From positions 10,070,001-10,134,000 of the forward strand of contig JAPMAC010000231.1 of the NCBI GenBank assembly GCA_028671895.1: 64,000 nucleotides of DNA, in the 5' to 3' direction. The notes under the pieces were generated by a model. The model saw only the letters and a program-made list of their open reading frames with translations. It had not been told where the DNA came from and searched no databases. Shown here in pieces: positions 10,852-22,681 of this stretch. Position 1 is the first letter of the stretch. The number at the start of each line of letters is the position of its first letter. Origin of the DNA: Oenanthe sinensis (lineage: Eukaryota > Streptophyta > Magnoliopsida > Apiales > Apiaceae). The translations under genes were made by a program, and so were the position numbers.

Positions 10852-11641
10852 GTACACATTCTAACTAGTATACGTTTATCTAATTCAGAACTGTATGATT
10901 ATTATGTTTTGAAATGTATTAGACTCGTGTCAGCATGTTAGCATCTTAGAACTTAAATGCTTAATTGATTGCTAAGAATAAGATTTCATGCTTAGTTATA
11001 TGAGTTTAGTGAGTACATTTCATACTTGAGTTTCTATGCAGTAAAATGAATATCAAGAATTAGATAGTTGCTAGACTGTTAAGTGTATCCCTAAAACATT
11101 TGTTTGAAACTTGATTTAAATCTTCTGTGATTTAATACCTCTGCTAATGTTGTGAAAATTGCTAATAGACAAACAGGTCATAGATCAGATATTTTATATT
11201 TGTTTTTATTGTGATAAATGACTTGATAAGTATATGTGGAATTTGATATTGCTTATAATGTTTTATTCAAATATTCTGCATATTCTTAAATTGTTTATGT
11301 GCTTATTTTCACATGATTTGCTTGCACTCACATAGTTGCACTTAAATGTCATATTAGATCATGTATTGCTTGTTAGGGATAAGATGGTAGAATTATCTAA
11401 GTTGTCAGTAACATTTGTAGATTCAAGGTTTAATCTAAAACTGACTTAGGTAATTAGAGATAGTTAAAAATGTTAGACAACGACAGAAATGGACTAGACA
11501 GAATTAGTAATTAATTTGTTAGTTCTTCTATCCATGTGCTTTTATGCATATTGAAGTTGTTGTTATCTCTGATAATATCTCTAACCCATCTGGACTCAAT
11601 TAAAATTGAGTACCAAGAAGCTTAATCATTTGTGATTGCAG
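10852..11641 (+). other. Intron-like AT-rich segment, conserved between B and E
   Basis: The segment begins CAG/GTACAC and ends TTTGTGATTGCAG, the form of a plant GT-AG intron (790 bp). The E counterpart is 54304-55182, with GTACGC at one end and the same TTTGTGATTGCAG at the other. It is T-rich and has no long frame. Whether it is ever spliced is unknown. Confidence 0.4.
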
Positions 11642-11689
11642 AGTATGTAACAAAAGACATAGATTAAAGCTCTGACATCACAGTTGGTT

Positions 11690-14470
11690 GAGAAGGCCTC
11701 CCCGATGGTAACCTTTGGAGATGACGGCAAAGGATGTACAAGGGATATGGCTATCATGATTTAAGAACTGTCATCAGTGGAAACATCTTTCTTGTGGAAG
11801 GACTTAAGCACTATCTACAGGGCACTAGGGAATTCTTTGTCAAGGGTTTTCTAGAAAAGCAGAAAAGAAAAAGTGTTTGATCTCAAACAAGAAGGTTGGA
11901 AGCTCACTCAAATGAGAGTGAGAAAATTTGTTCGTAGCTGACATGGATTTTATATGCAAAGGTGAAGTGAACTTTTCAGTAAAGCTTCATCAGTAAAGAG
12001 TTAGTTATGGCATATGAAGCTCTCACACTTGTTGATCAAGACAATGGATTCTCTGATAAAGATGAAATTGGTGAGAGGACTGCTTCAAATGAAATTCAAC
12101 CAGAAGGACATTTTGAAGTATGTCATATAGGGAAGTCAATGAAAACATCACACTAAAGCAAATTATGTCAATGAAGAAATATGCTTAGTGGTAGTTGATG
12201 ACAACCCTAGTTATAAGTTAGTGATGTTCGTGCATTCAACAGACAAAATATCACAGAAGGTAATTGATCACATCAGGTAGATCAAGTTGGAAGCAAAGTA
12301 AGCTGTGAGAACTTTGAAGTCAGATATTGGAACTCAGTTTCGCGAATGAAGTTCTAAATAAAGTCTGCACTGAAAAAGGTACTTTGAAGCTGAAGCAGTT
12401 AACACAGCATGCTGCTTTAATCAACAAGATCATGAAAAGACATCATATGAGTTAATGGTCAACCAGAAGCAAACACTGAAGATCTTTCGTGTGTTTGGAG
12501 GAAATTGATATTTACTGAAGATTTAAATGAGTATCTTGATAAGAAGTTAAGACTCAAGGAATAATTTTCCTCGGCTACTCATTAATGATGTAAAACCAGA
12601 AGGTGATTAAAAGTCTGAATGTATCGTTCAACTACACCAAGCTCCCAAGCATTCAAATTAAAGACTATTCTGAATCTTTGAAGTATGACATCTTGTCAGA
12701 GTCAAATTCAGATACTGATGATGAAACTGAGGTTGCAGAAGGAAACAATGATAATGATGTTGATTCAAATCCTATTAGTGGAATTGGTAGTGAAACTACA
12801 TAACTCGTGAACTTTAACAGAAACCACTGAAAAAGGTGAAGGATCTTCAACACATCCTAGCATCAACTCAGGGGGAGCAAAACAATAGAAGGATCTACTA
12901 GTCGTACTCAACACAATGAAGATCAAAGGAATACATCAAGAACATATCTGCCGAGACAAAGGGTTTGAAGTCAAAGTCATTCCTGGAGTGTAGTTCTTAG
13001 TAAACCGGATTTTGAGTAAAGGCTAGAAGTACTAATCAAAATGAACATATATTTTTTGGGATCCAACAATCAACATTTGGTATCCCAAAGAATAGTGAAG
13101 ATGCACTGATTGATCCAGATTGGGTGATTGTCAATGCAAGATGATCTCAATCAGTTCGAAGGCAGAAACTACTGAAGCTGGAACCCAGACCACAAGACGA
13201 AGCTGAAATTGGTACAGTAAGGGTTCACAGAAACTGGATAATAATTGGAATTTTTATGAGGGAAAAAGCCAAACTGGTTGCTACAGGTTAATACAAAGTA
13301 GAAGGTATCGATGATGATGGAAACAGAATCTTCGGGACTTTCAAGATCAAACAGTAAGCACCAGTGACGAGACTTGATTCTTTTAGGGCCTAACAAGATG
13401 AGGACCTAACAAGATATCCCTAGCACATGTGGAGCATCCAAGCATGAAGATCTATCAAATGAATGTGAACAAGTGCACTCCTGAATGGTGAGTTAGAAGT
13501 TGAAGTTGATGTACAACTCCTGAACTTTGAAGTTGTAGATCCATTGGAATTTGTATATCATTCTCTTCCTAAGCTCTTCTATGACGGAGGTAGGGATTCA
13601 AGCAAATCGTCAAGGACATGGTATGAGACTCTAACTATTAATTACTTAAAAATGATTTTATATTAGAGCTGTTATACACAGATATCTCTCTAGAATACAT
13701 GGCACACACAATGTCATATATGTGCAAGAATACCATGATTATATTATATGTAGGTCTACTAACGAAAATTTGGCAAGAGTTTATTGCTAAGTTAATGCAG
13801 AGTAGGTACAAGATGAGAATGTTGGAAGAGTTGCAGCTCTTTTTGGATTACAAGTAATTCGAAAGAATGATGGCAATTAAAGTAAGTCAAGGATCTTTTG
13901 AAGATGCGCAATTTGGAAGATTCTAGACCTGCCAAGACTTCTTGCCAACAATCCACTGAGCTTGATCAGGGCAAATCAGGTATATGAACTGAAGTGACAA
14001 GTTATAGAGGTGTGTTCAGCTCATTACTTATTCAAGTGCATAAAGACCATATATTTTATTCTCGATATGCCTATGTGCAAGTTTCCAAGTGGATATTAGA
14101 GAATCTTATCTTATAGCTAATTTATGAATTGTTAGATATCTTAGGGGATCACCAATTCTAGAAATCTGGGACCCTAAAGATACTAGGTTTAACCTAATTG
14201 GCTATATAGATATAGATATATAGGTTGTAAGAAAGATAGGGAAGTCATTCCTCGAAACTGTCATTATTTCCAACAACACTGTTGATCTCTTCACACCACG
14301 TATGGAACAAGTGCATGGACATAAGGTATCGTTTCTTTCGAGATTGTCCTAAATAGAATAACTTGCAGATATTTGTTAAACAACTTGATGAATTCATTTT
14401 ATCTAAGTTGGTTAGTGAACTTGGGATATTATTTATATGCATATTTGTTGGAAATCCCATCTGCAATTAA
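11690..14470 (+). pseudogene. Element B degenerate pol (protease/integrase/RT/RNase H remnants)
   Basis: Fragments in several frames follow Sirevirus pol order. There is a VTFGDD motif near 11710 (pre-integrase region), an integrase-like SDIGTQF near 12325, an acidic linker (DTDDETEVAEG) near 12710, RVT_2 start PDWVIVNAR near 13115, and an RNase H C-terminal trace FVKQLDE...SKLVSELGIL at about 14365-14431. The RT box that is YVDD in element F reads YHDY (13731-13742). The Y-G-L-K-Q region near 13590 carries an insertion with loss of frame. There are many stops throughout. E shares several of these changes, so they predate both insertions. No active enzyme could come from this copy. Confidence 0.85.
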
Positions 14471-16690
14471 TTCTCAAATGACTTCACAATTATTAAATTT
14501 TCCATATTTAAAGGACTTGTGAATTTATTTTTAAATCCAGTACCTCATACTTATTGCTATTAGTTTAATTATCATGCTTACAATGTTAAATGCATATGTG
14601 GTAGTTAAATTATTTAGCATAAGTTAGAAGCATAATTATTTGCATGTTAAATATTTGATGAGTATTAGTCAAGATGTCTTGCTTAATTGCTGTGATATTT
14701 TGCTCTGATATTTTTAAATATTTTATTACAAATAATTGTGATACTTTTGATATTAGTGACAGTATTTAGAATTTATGTTCTAAGTAAACAATGCATATTT
14801 CAAAACTCACTAATATTGGAAGACGAAGTATTTTCTAAGTAATGTGTATAAAATTTTCAATACTTTATATACTTAGAAAATATTTCTAAATTTGATTTTG
14901 TTTGTGAGAAGTTGCTATTAGAAACACAAGTGTTAAATGTCTATATTTAAAGGACTTGTGAATTTCTATTCAACTATTTTCTCGAGCTTACATATATCAA
15001 TAATAATTGTTATGAGTATAATTGTAATTTGCTAGAGTGACAATTATTAGATATAGTGTAGGAAGTTAGATGCTAATATTCAATCTTATGAATATTTTAG
15101 TATTTAGCGAAATTATTTTATCCTATTAAAATTATGGATTGAAGCAATACAATGATTATCAGTTTCATAATTTTGATTTGATAAAATATAAGAAGCACAA
15201 TTACTTGCATCTTGAAATTATTGATAAATATCAAATAATTGGTATCAGCGTGCAATTAATTGTGATATTTTTAATATTAGTGATAAAACAAGTTGTTTAT
15301 CTGAAATCACTAATAATAAAAATATGTCTAAATGCTTATTGTTCTACTGAATCATTGCCATGTTTAGTTTATATATATATGCATGTGATTGGCAATTTCT
15401 TAGTGCAGCATAAGTATTTAATTTATTTTGATTTGTTTAAATCATGATGATATAAAATAATTCAGTGATATATTCGTTCCATGATTTAAGTAAATTAAAA
15501 TAAATTCGAAGCATAATAATATGTAGTATAATTATTATCTTTTATTACTCAGTAATAATTGAATAATATTTTATTACAAAATAATTGTGATATATTGATA
15601 CTAATGGATTTGCTTAGTTTTTATTCTAAGTAAAAATTGGTTTTTGAAAAAGCCGTTAGTATTAATATATTTAGTTTTCTTTCTTTGACTGATTCCTGAA
15701 TGTATTTAAAAGAAATTTTTGTCTATTTCTTTTTCAAAATGTGTTATTCAAAGATACATTCACTTTCTATCGGTTTTAGATAAGAAAACTTCAAAATTCT
15801 TTTTCAAAACTTCTCTTTTGAAATTTTTTTGATTTACAGCCCTACTTTGATTTCTAAATCCTAGGGTGTGAATCAAACTTTTCTTGAGGATAATCTTTCT
15901 TTAAATCTCAAAATATTTTATCCTCTCTCCAAAACTGGTTTTAAATGTTATATTTTCAAAACCATTTTCTCTCTTAATTTTTCTTTTTAAAGTGGCAGAA
16001 ACTTTGTGACTTCTATTTTATTTGGAAAAATTGTTTTAACTTCGAGGTATCAACCATTTGTAAAATGATTTATTTTTAAATACTTGTGTCAATGTATGTT
16101 TCACATTGATTCTGAGTAACTAAACAGTGGTTGTTGCTTTGAAGGCCTAGTACTGTATTGTTAAGCATTCATTCACCCCAATTGTCATGTTTTTATTTTA
16201 AGTCGGGGATACTATCAAGTGGACGAAAATGATGTAAATCATAATTGCATTATGAGTCGGAAAATCATAGCCTCCATCTGATAAGGATGTTTTGCAAAAC
16301 TATTTTCAAAACATACAGTGCTTAGTTTTAAAGGAAAAGAGTCATTTTAATTGAGATAAAATTTGGTAAAAGAGTTGAGTTTCTTATTTGGTATAAATTC
16401 CCGCGTTTTATTATGGGAAGTTTGCCTTATAAGAAATTCATAAGGGATAGAATTTTTCTCTGATACACATTCCCGCGTTTTATTATGGGATAAGTATCTT
16501 AAAGAAAATTTCTATTGGTATAATGTTCTTAAATGATAAATCTTTAGAACCGACAAAACTCTTTTACTAAAAGTGTTTTAATGCAATCCATTACCATTCT
16601 TTATTATATTTTTCCTTCTCATTGGGATGAAAAATATATTTTGGAATGTTAAAGTGATTATCTTTTTAATCTTGATTGGTTCTTTCCGAT
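14471..16690 (+). other. AT-rich noncoding spacer of element B
   Basis: No coding frame is credible here. It contains two diverged copies of a block starting AAAGGACTTGTGAATTT (near 14509 and 14950), and two copies of CCCGCGTTTTATTATGGGA (near 16401 and 16470), both features also present in E. A tract rich in TTTTC lies at 15690-16050. Confidence 0.7.
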
Positions 16691-17560
16691 TAGCCCCGAG
16701 TGGCTATAGAAGCTGGCCAGGAGGTTGAAAACCCATCAATCTCTTACCCAGGCCTTAATACCAAACACTGATTCATCCACTTCCATATATTAACCCTTGG
16801 AGATATAAGAAACTTATGTAAATTAGAGGTTGATAAGGGAGAAACTGCACTTGATGCAGCAAATAAGGATGAAGTCGGAAGTGCACCCACAACTCTACCT
16901 CCAGAGAAGAAAAGTTGTATATAATTAAGGTAACTGTAAGCTCATCTTCATCTTCTCAAAAGGATGCAGAGCTGAAAAGGCAATAAAACTGTCTCTGGAA
17001 TCATTCTCTCAACAGAGTGAGTCCATTGAAATTCGTTCGTCAGCCAGAGCATCTTGTAATGAGTCAAGCACACCACTGGCACTCACGCTGATGGTAAGCC
17101 TAAACAGATAAATTCTAGGAACACATTGCAAGACGTGCACAGTGAGAGGTATAGGCATGTTAACAAATTACCCGTCATTGGGTTACGAGGGAAACGTAGA
17201 CTCTAAATTGCCATTCATTACATTGTCTACTACGTCGCCCCTCTTGGAAGGAACATTTCCAGATCCTGAAAAGGAATGTCCACCTCCCGTTTACGGAGAA
17301 GGTGTGAGGCAACTCCTTGATAGAACAAGGCAGGATTCCCTAACAGATATTAATATCTTGGGATAACCCATCTCAAAGAGGTGAGGCTCCACTAGACAGT
17401 GATTTAGCAATTGCTATTGAGTCTGGTGCTGAGACAGTGCTTATGCATGATAGATCAAGAACACCTCAACGAGGCAATTCTCCACTTGTTAGTGATTCAG
17501 TTCATTCTGATGAATCAGGTGTTGGGAATATATGAATTGACGGATTTCACTTGCAGGTAC
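16690..17560 (+). pseudogene. Element B degenerate third-frame (env-like) segment
   Basis: It lies between pol and the 3' LTR, the usual place of the Sirevirus extra frame. Broken frames correspond to E 50500-51000 (EVENPSISYPG, DTALDAANKDE, LPPEKK) and carry an ALPPxKK-like basic motif similar to ALPPPKKQKV in the element F third frame. Stops and shifts throughout. Function was never certain in this family; env-like is a positional label. Confidence 0.6.
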
Positions 17561-18600
17561 ATAATGCTATATTTGGAATGCAGAGTGAAAGTGAGAGAGA
17601 GAAAAACACTTAAGTGAAAGTGAGGGAGAGATACACTTGAGTGAGAGATAGGGAGAGAAAGAGTGAAACACTTAAAATGCTCGATACTAAAGTGTAAACA
17701 CTAACAGAACGTAGTAGAAGTGAGGAAACCTTAAGCCAAACACTTACCCTTGCTACTTGCTACTTCTGAAAGAAAAGCTACTATATTTTTCCCGATCAAT
17801 GACAGACGAGAACCTTCTTTGGAAGACAAACCATTCAAAAGTGGGCCATTGGAGGATTCCCCAACTAAGGGGGAGAAGTTATAGGAAGAAAAATGAGAAG
17901 TTAATCAAGTCTTATCTTCGTACTTTGGAAAAGTTAATATCCTAAAGGGTTTCGTATCCTGGATCATTAAGGGAAGTTCCTGGATCTTTAAGGGGAAAAG
18001 GGGTTCGCATCCTTGGGAGAAGTTAATATCCATAGGGGGAGATTTAAGACGAGAAAAAGAAAATCTTATCTTCTGATCCTGAGGGGAAACAACAGAAATA
18101 TGGGAGAATCAAGAAGCTGTATTCTATACTTGAAAGGAGTTGTCAGAAGAGGATTCCTAATCCAAGTGGGAAGAACAGAGGACTATTCTATTGATTTTCG
18201 AAAGGGAGAAGAAGAATAAGAAGGAGAATCACATTCTCAGGGGGAGAACATTATTTGAGCAATGTTCTATATTTTATTGAAGATGTTCCCAGGAATTTTG
18301 ATTCTTATGAAGCTCAGTTTATGATAAGTTCTTTGTAGGTCAAGCTATGAAGGATTTTGAAGTAGAGAAAAGCTCAAACACAGAGGAATGAAGATGATAT
18401 CTATTGAAGATGCGTTCAGTGCTAAAGGAACACTCATTTTCTATTTCTCTTTGCTTTATAGAAATCTGGAAATGTATTATATGATCCAGAACCCAAGTAG
18501 TATTATTTACAAGTCTAGAGCATTAATATTTTCTTGTAGTTAATTGAGTTATCCTCTAGGGATTTGCTTGTTAATCTCTACCAAACAAATAGGGGGAGAT
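17561..18600 (+). other. Element B pre-LTR region with multiple polypurine tracts
   Basis: It starts with a purine-rich run of imperfect GTGAAAGTGAGAGAGAG repeats (17580-17680). AGGGGGAGA-type tracts follow near 17872, 18037 and 18238. The final AAATAGGGGGAGAT (18587-18600) abuts the LTR and is the Sirevirus plus-strand primer. The last 150 bp are homologous to E 47892-48040. No real gene. Confidence 0.8.
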
Positions 18601-20395
18601 TGAAAGGCTGTATGTATAGACCTATATGTAACATAGGGTTATAACTCAACACAAGAACAGGACGTGTAAATAATATGAAGTTATCACCGGAATTAGGAAG
18701 ACATGAAGACTTGGTAAAGACAAAGGATAAAGAAGAAATCTACAGACTTGAAGCATTAGCTCACTGGAAGAAGTTCATTAATATGTTCATGCCTCAGTGA
18801 AGAATAAAGGTTAAAGTATTCAAGGATGTGGAAGCAGTGAAATAGTTGTCAAAGTACCAAAAAGATTCTAGTGATCCAAATCTGCAAGTTAGTCAAGCAA
18901 TGAATTGCAGAGCTCAAGTACAGGAATCGAGAAGATAGAATATACGGCAAATATAAAGAATCAAAATATTAGATGAAATCTTGGAGTCTATTATAGATTG
19001 CTGGAGGAATTTCATTCATATGTTCATACTTCAGTGAAGGATAAAGTTCGAAGATGTTCAGGGTTTCAGATAATTTTGTGGTTCAGTATAAGTGCCAGAG
19101 GATTCCAATGTACTTACAATCGAAGCACTTCTAATCAACAAGGAACAAAGTCAATTGTATTGTAAAGAAGATGTGAAGATCAAGATCGTGTTAGTCATTT
19201 GTGAACCAGACCAGTTGCACCAAACGTCAGCACAAAAGAGATTGAGAATTGCATCTATGAATGAGAAGAATTGACTATTTACTGAAATGGGTAACAAGTG
19301 AAGTGGCATATGATGAAGCTCAGAATAAATCAAGTTCGAATAATCAAGGAAATATTTATTAAACTTGGTTGCAGTGGAAGAAAATATATTAAGGGCTTAT
19401 CAGGTTCGAATTTGGCTAAGTAAAGAAGACTACAGAAGCTGTATCCAGAAGTCAACTTGGTCAAGCTATTTTGTCTTATTCACCAATGGTTATAAAGCTA
19501 TTTTGTCTTATTCACGGATGGTTAACAACCATCGGGTGAAAGAAAAGAAATGGTGAATAATTCAAGGGCTTATTTTGTCCTATTAGCCGATAGTTACTAA
19601 CTATCGGAAAAGAAACAAAAGCCAACAACCCACTTCCCGATGGTTACTAAGTTTGAAGTAATTGATTTTATTTCATGAATTGTTTTAAGTCTCCGATGGT
19701 TATTCTACAGACTCATCGATACTTAAACAATTAATCAGTAAATTGTTCCCGATACTTAAGGAAAAACAGAAGTGAAGCAGCAGCTCAGTTACTTGGACCA
19801 CATGAAGCCACGTAGCTGTACTGAAAAAGTCTACACATAAATTGAAGCAGAGCCATTCATTTGGCGGAGTCTTCTACAACACAACGAAAATAACCAGAGA
19901 GAGAGTAGGCGAAGCCGGAGAGGAGAGACACCAGAAAAATCTATACTCCTCACCAGAGATGTATCAGTGGTCGGTTCCTTAATGAAAAATGTTCAGAGCC
20001 ACTGTATATCACTCTCTACGGTCTTAGTTTCCTTTGTACTGATCTAGAAATACTTGTATAGGAAATTGAGAGTTATATGTTTTTGTTAAGCAGCGAAGAA
20101 CTTGTTCTTCGGACCGGATTTGTTGACCGGGTGTAGCAACCTCAGGGTTTATATTTATCAAATGATATATTCCCCGAATCTTGTGTTGTTTATTTTACTG
20201 CTAACTTTCTAGAACCGAACTGATTAATCCTAAACATAGAAAATTAGTAAACAGCTCCGTAAACACTATTCACCTCAAGAACACGAGCCCAGTAACCGAA
20301 CTCTAAATTATTTATCCGCAAAAGATTCGAAAGAATTTTTGATTTAGTGAGTATCGTATTCAACCCCCCTTCTACGATACTTCCGGGGCCTAACA
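18601..20395 (+). repeat. Element B 3' LTR, complete (1795 bp)
   Basis: It begins TGAAAGGCTG after the polypurine tract and ends CCGGGGCCTAACA. The 3' 543 bp match the 5' LTR remnant at about 98.7% by eye. Short frames inside it are not genes. The element's own target duplication cannot be checked because the left flank is outside the window; the right flank begins GGATC. Confidence 0.95.
19485..19760 (+). repeat. CCGATAGTTA / CCGATGGTTA motif array in element B U3
   Basis: About seven motif copies occur in both orientations. One pair near 19583-19603 forms a perfect palindrome: CCGATAGTTA, one base, then its reverse complement. Another pair at 19515-19540 forms an imperfect one (GATGGTTAACAACCATC). 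It lies just upstream of the expected promoter. Sirevirus LTRs are known for palindromic repeat boxes; this looks like such a set. Confidence 0.8.
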
Positions 20396-21435
20396 GGATC
20401 ACCTCCCAAACTTTAGGAGCATGAAATTAAGGATAAATATGGACTCTTGGAGAATAATTACGATCTAATAACAGTCATATATCATGTATATAACATATAT
20501 ATGATTCTACACGGATTTATATACATCATGCCATCAGAATAAAGGTTCATTTGCAATAGGATTCTGTGAGAAGCTCCTGGCAGACTTCTAATCAGCTACA
20601 ACAGCTACAAATACGCATTTGGATGACTACAAACTTCTCCAACATGGTTGATCACTATAAATCGTAAGCCCACGGCCTATATAACTACATACGGACTTGA
20701 TTCCCTGTAAATACGGGATATGTAGGCCATTTGTCGGAGATGATCATTTGAGTAAGGATGAGGGCACCCTAAATTCTTGAGTGACACACTTTTCTGGTAA
20801 TCTAGCGAGGCTTACACGGAGCTGCACCACCCCTAATTAATCGGAGATCTGACAAATTCAGTCCAAATGTAATCCAAATCACCTTCCCGTGCACTAGGGA
20901 AACTCAGTTATGAATCAGTTTTCGTGGTTGAGATCAACGCTATCATCGGCATATTTTCTAGGGGTGCTGGTCAAATTCCTTCACAACACACACACACATA
21001 TATATTAAATAATATACTTTTCTAAGAGATATATAATTATTACACATATATATCATATAAATTCAGTATTTTTAAAATAAAATATATAATAAAAATTATT
21101 TTTAATTATTTTTAATAAAACATGAAATAGATAATATCCGAATCCCGATATTATCCATCGGATTCAGATTGAGATACATTTTTTCGGGATATTTTTGAAT
21201 TCAGATATAGGTAGATCCGTGCAAACACCAAATAAAATAATATCTGTGCAAATAAATATGAATATTTAATTAAGAAATTTTAATTAATAAAAAGAGTTTC
21301 AAATATATTAGAAGTACTTTAATTAAAATTTAAATAAAAGAGTATCTTTTAATATTGATAAAATATTAGTATTATTTTAACATTCAAAATATTTATTATA
21401 GAATTGTAATTTTAAATAAATTATAGTGTTTGAAC
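20396..21435. other. Unassigned DNA between two transposon nests
   Basis: No long frame and no recognised domain. It holds a short (AC)n(AT)n microsatellite near 20985-21005 and an AT-rich right half. A TATA-like CCTATATAAC occurs near 20676. It may be host intergenic DNA or a decayed LTR of another family; I cannot tell which. Confidence 0.6.
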
Positions 21436-22681
21436 TGAAGTGTTTCGACCATGTAAACGCAGTGAAATTAACATAAAAAAATAAAAAAATTGAAATCCTA
21501 TTGCAGGATCCAAGTATAATGTATGAATGATTATAGTTAATGAAATTTATACCTTAGAAGGTTTACGAATTGTTATTTAATATGAGGTCCTTGCTTAACG
21601 AATCATAATAGGCATTTCTTTAAGAACCACTCTCTAACGGTATTCACACGAATGTTGATTCGTCTAACGATCATCGGAGATGGTACTAGCCAAGAACACC
21701 CCGAATTATCTCTTCTCTCTCTCACTTGCTAACCTCTCTCTTAGTTGTAGAGCTGCTAGGGTTTTATCTTTATAAAACGAACTAAAAATTGAGTCTCTCT
21801 AAGACATCATGATGTATTTATATGAGCTTGAGATAATGGGCTTAACCCTAATCCATGTGGTTTCCAAAATCCATTCTGATTTTGGGTTATTATTATTATT
21901 TTTAAATTTGAATTTTAATATAATTAATCAAGTCCCACTTAATTAATTTAATAATTAAATTCAAACTAATAATAAAATATCTAAATTCGTAATTTAAATA
22001 AAGTTCCGTTTAGACATTCTTTGTGTGTGACCCATTAGGTTATTATTATGTTGACAATAATTTTATTATCTGATAATAAAATTATAAACAATGAACGGCA
22101 TCTAGTAATACATCATTGTTACCCAAGTAACAATAAAAATTAGTGATTCAATTAAACCTTTCATGAATAATGTGCAATGTAATATAATCCCATTAACCTT
22201 ATATTATAGATTAAACTCGAGGCATGTATTGTGTCATCCTCTTCAATATTTAATCTTGGTTTCCTTGATCAATGAGTAAACTATTAAACAAATCAATGTT
22301 TGAGCACGACCATGCATTTCATAGTCTCACTCGATCAAGAGGCCAATAATATCACTCCTAAAATCAGAGGGTTAAATCTTATATCTATCATTCATATTTC
22401 TCATACGATTCATAGCATACCCAATGTCCACCTTTATCATTACCCAATTAAAGGTAACTTTGAGTGTAATCAAAGTATATTAATTTTCGTATAGAAATAT
22501 AATGATTTCAAGTCAGAGGATCATTACATCATTATCATAGTGAGAATTTCTTATGACACTTATTAACATGTAGAATCTCATGACGGATGTTTCCAGAGTC
22601 ATGCATTGAGATATGCACTTATGTTCTTGACTTTAGTATCACCATACCAATGACCAATGAGATGTGGTCATCTGTCAACAA
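21436..22681 (-). repeat. Element I 3' LTR, first fragment (split by D and C)
   Basis: On the minus strand this is the 3' portion of a D-type LTR, ending ...CGAAACACTTCA at 21436 (the D LTR ends CGAAACCCTTCA at 36725). It breaks off at GTCAACAAA near 22681, and the missing remainder resumes at CAAACATACTAG (36726). Together the two pieces make one LTR of about 1.5 kb. Substitutions against the D LTR are frequent, so it is older. Confidence 0.88.

Larger units (their letters stand above)
8321..20395 (+). mobile_element. Element B: Sirevirus-type Copia retrotransposon with decayed coding region, split by A
   Basis: The plus-strand order is 5' LTR remnant (8321-8864), primer site, AT-rich leader repeats, degenerate pol (about 11690-14470), AT-rich spacer, degenerate third-frame (env-like) segment, multiple polypurine tracts, and 3' LTR (18601-20395). 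The first part of the 5' LTR lies left of element A, outside the window. The shared 544 bp of the two LTRs differ at about seven places by eye, so the insertion is young while pol is full of stops. The internal region is homologous along most of its length to element E in the opposite orientation. Confidence 0.9.

Noticed and set aside
15139..15447. 102-codon plus-strand frame in the B spacer
   Set aside because: Composition is that of AT-rich DNA (Ile, Tyr, Lys, Leu); the matching spacer in E has no equivalent frame.
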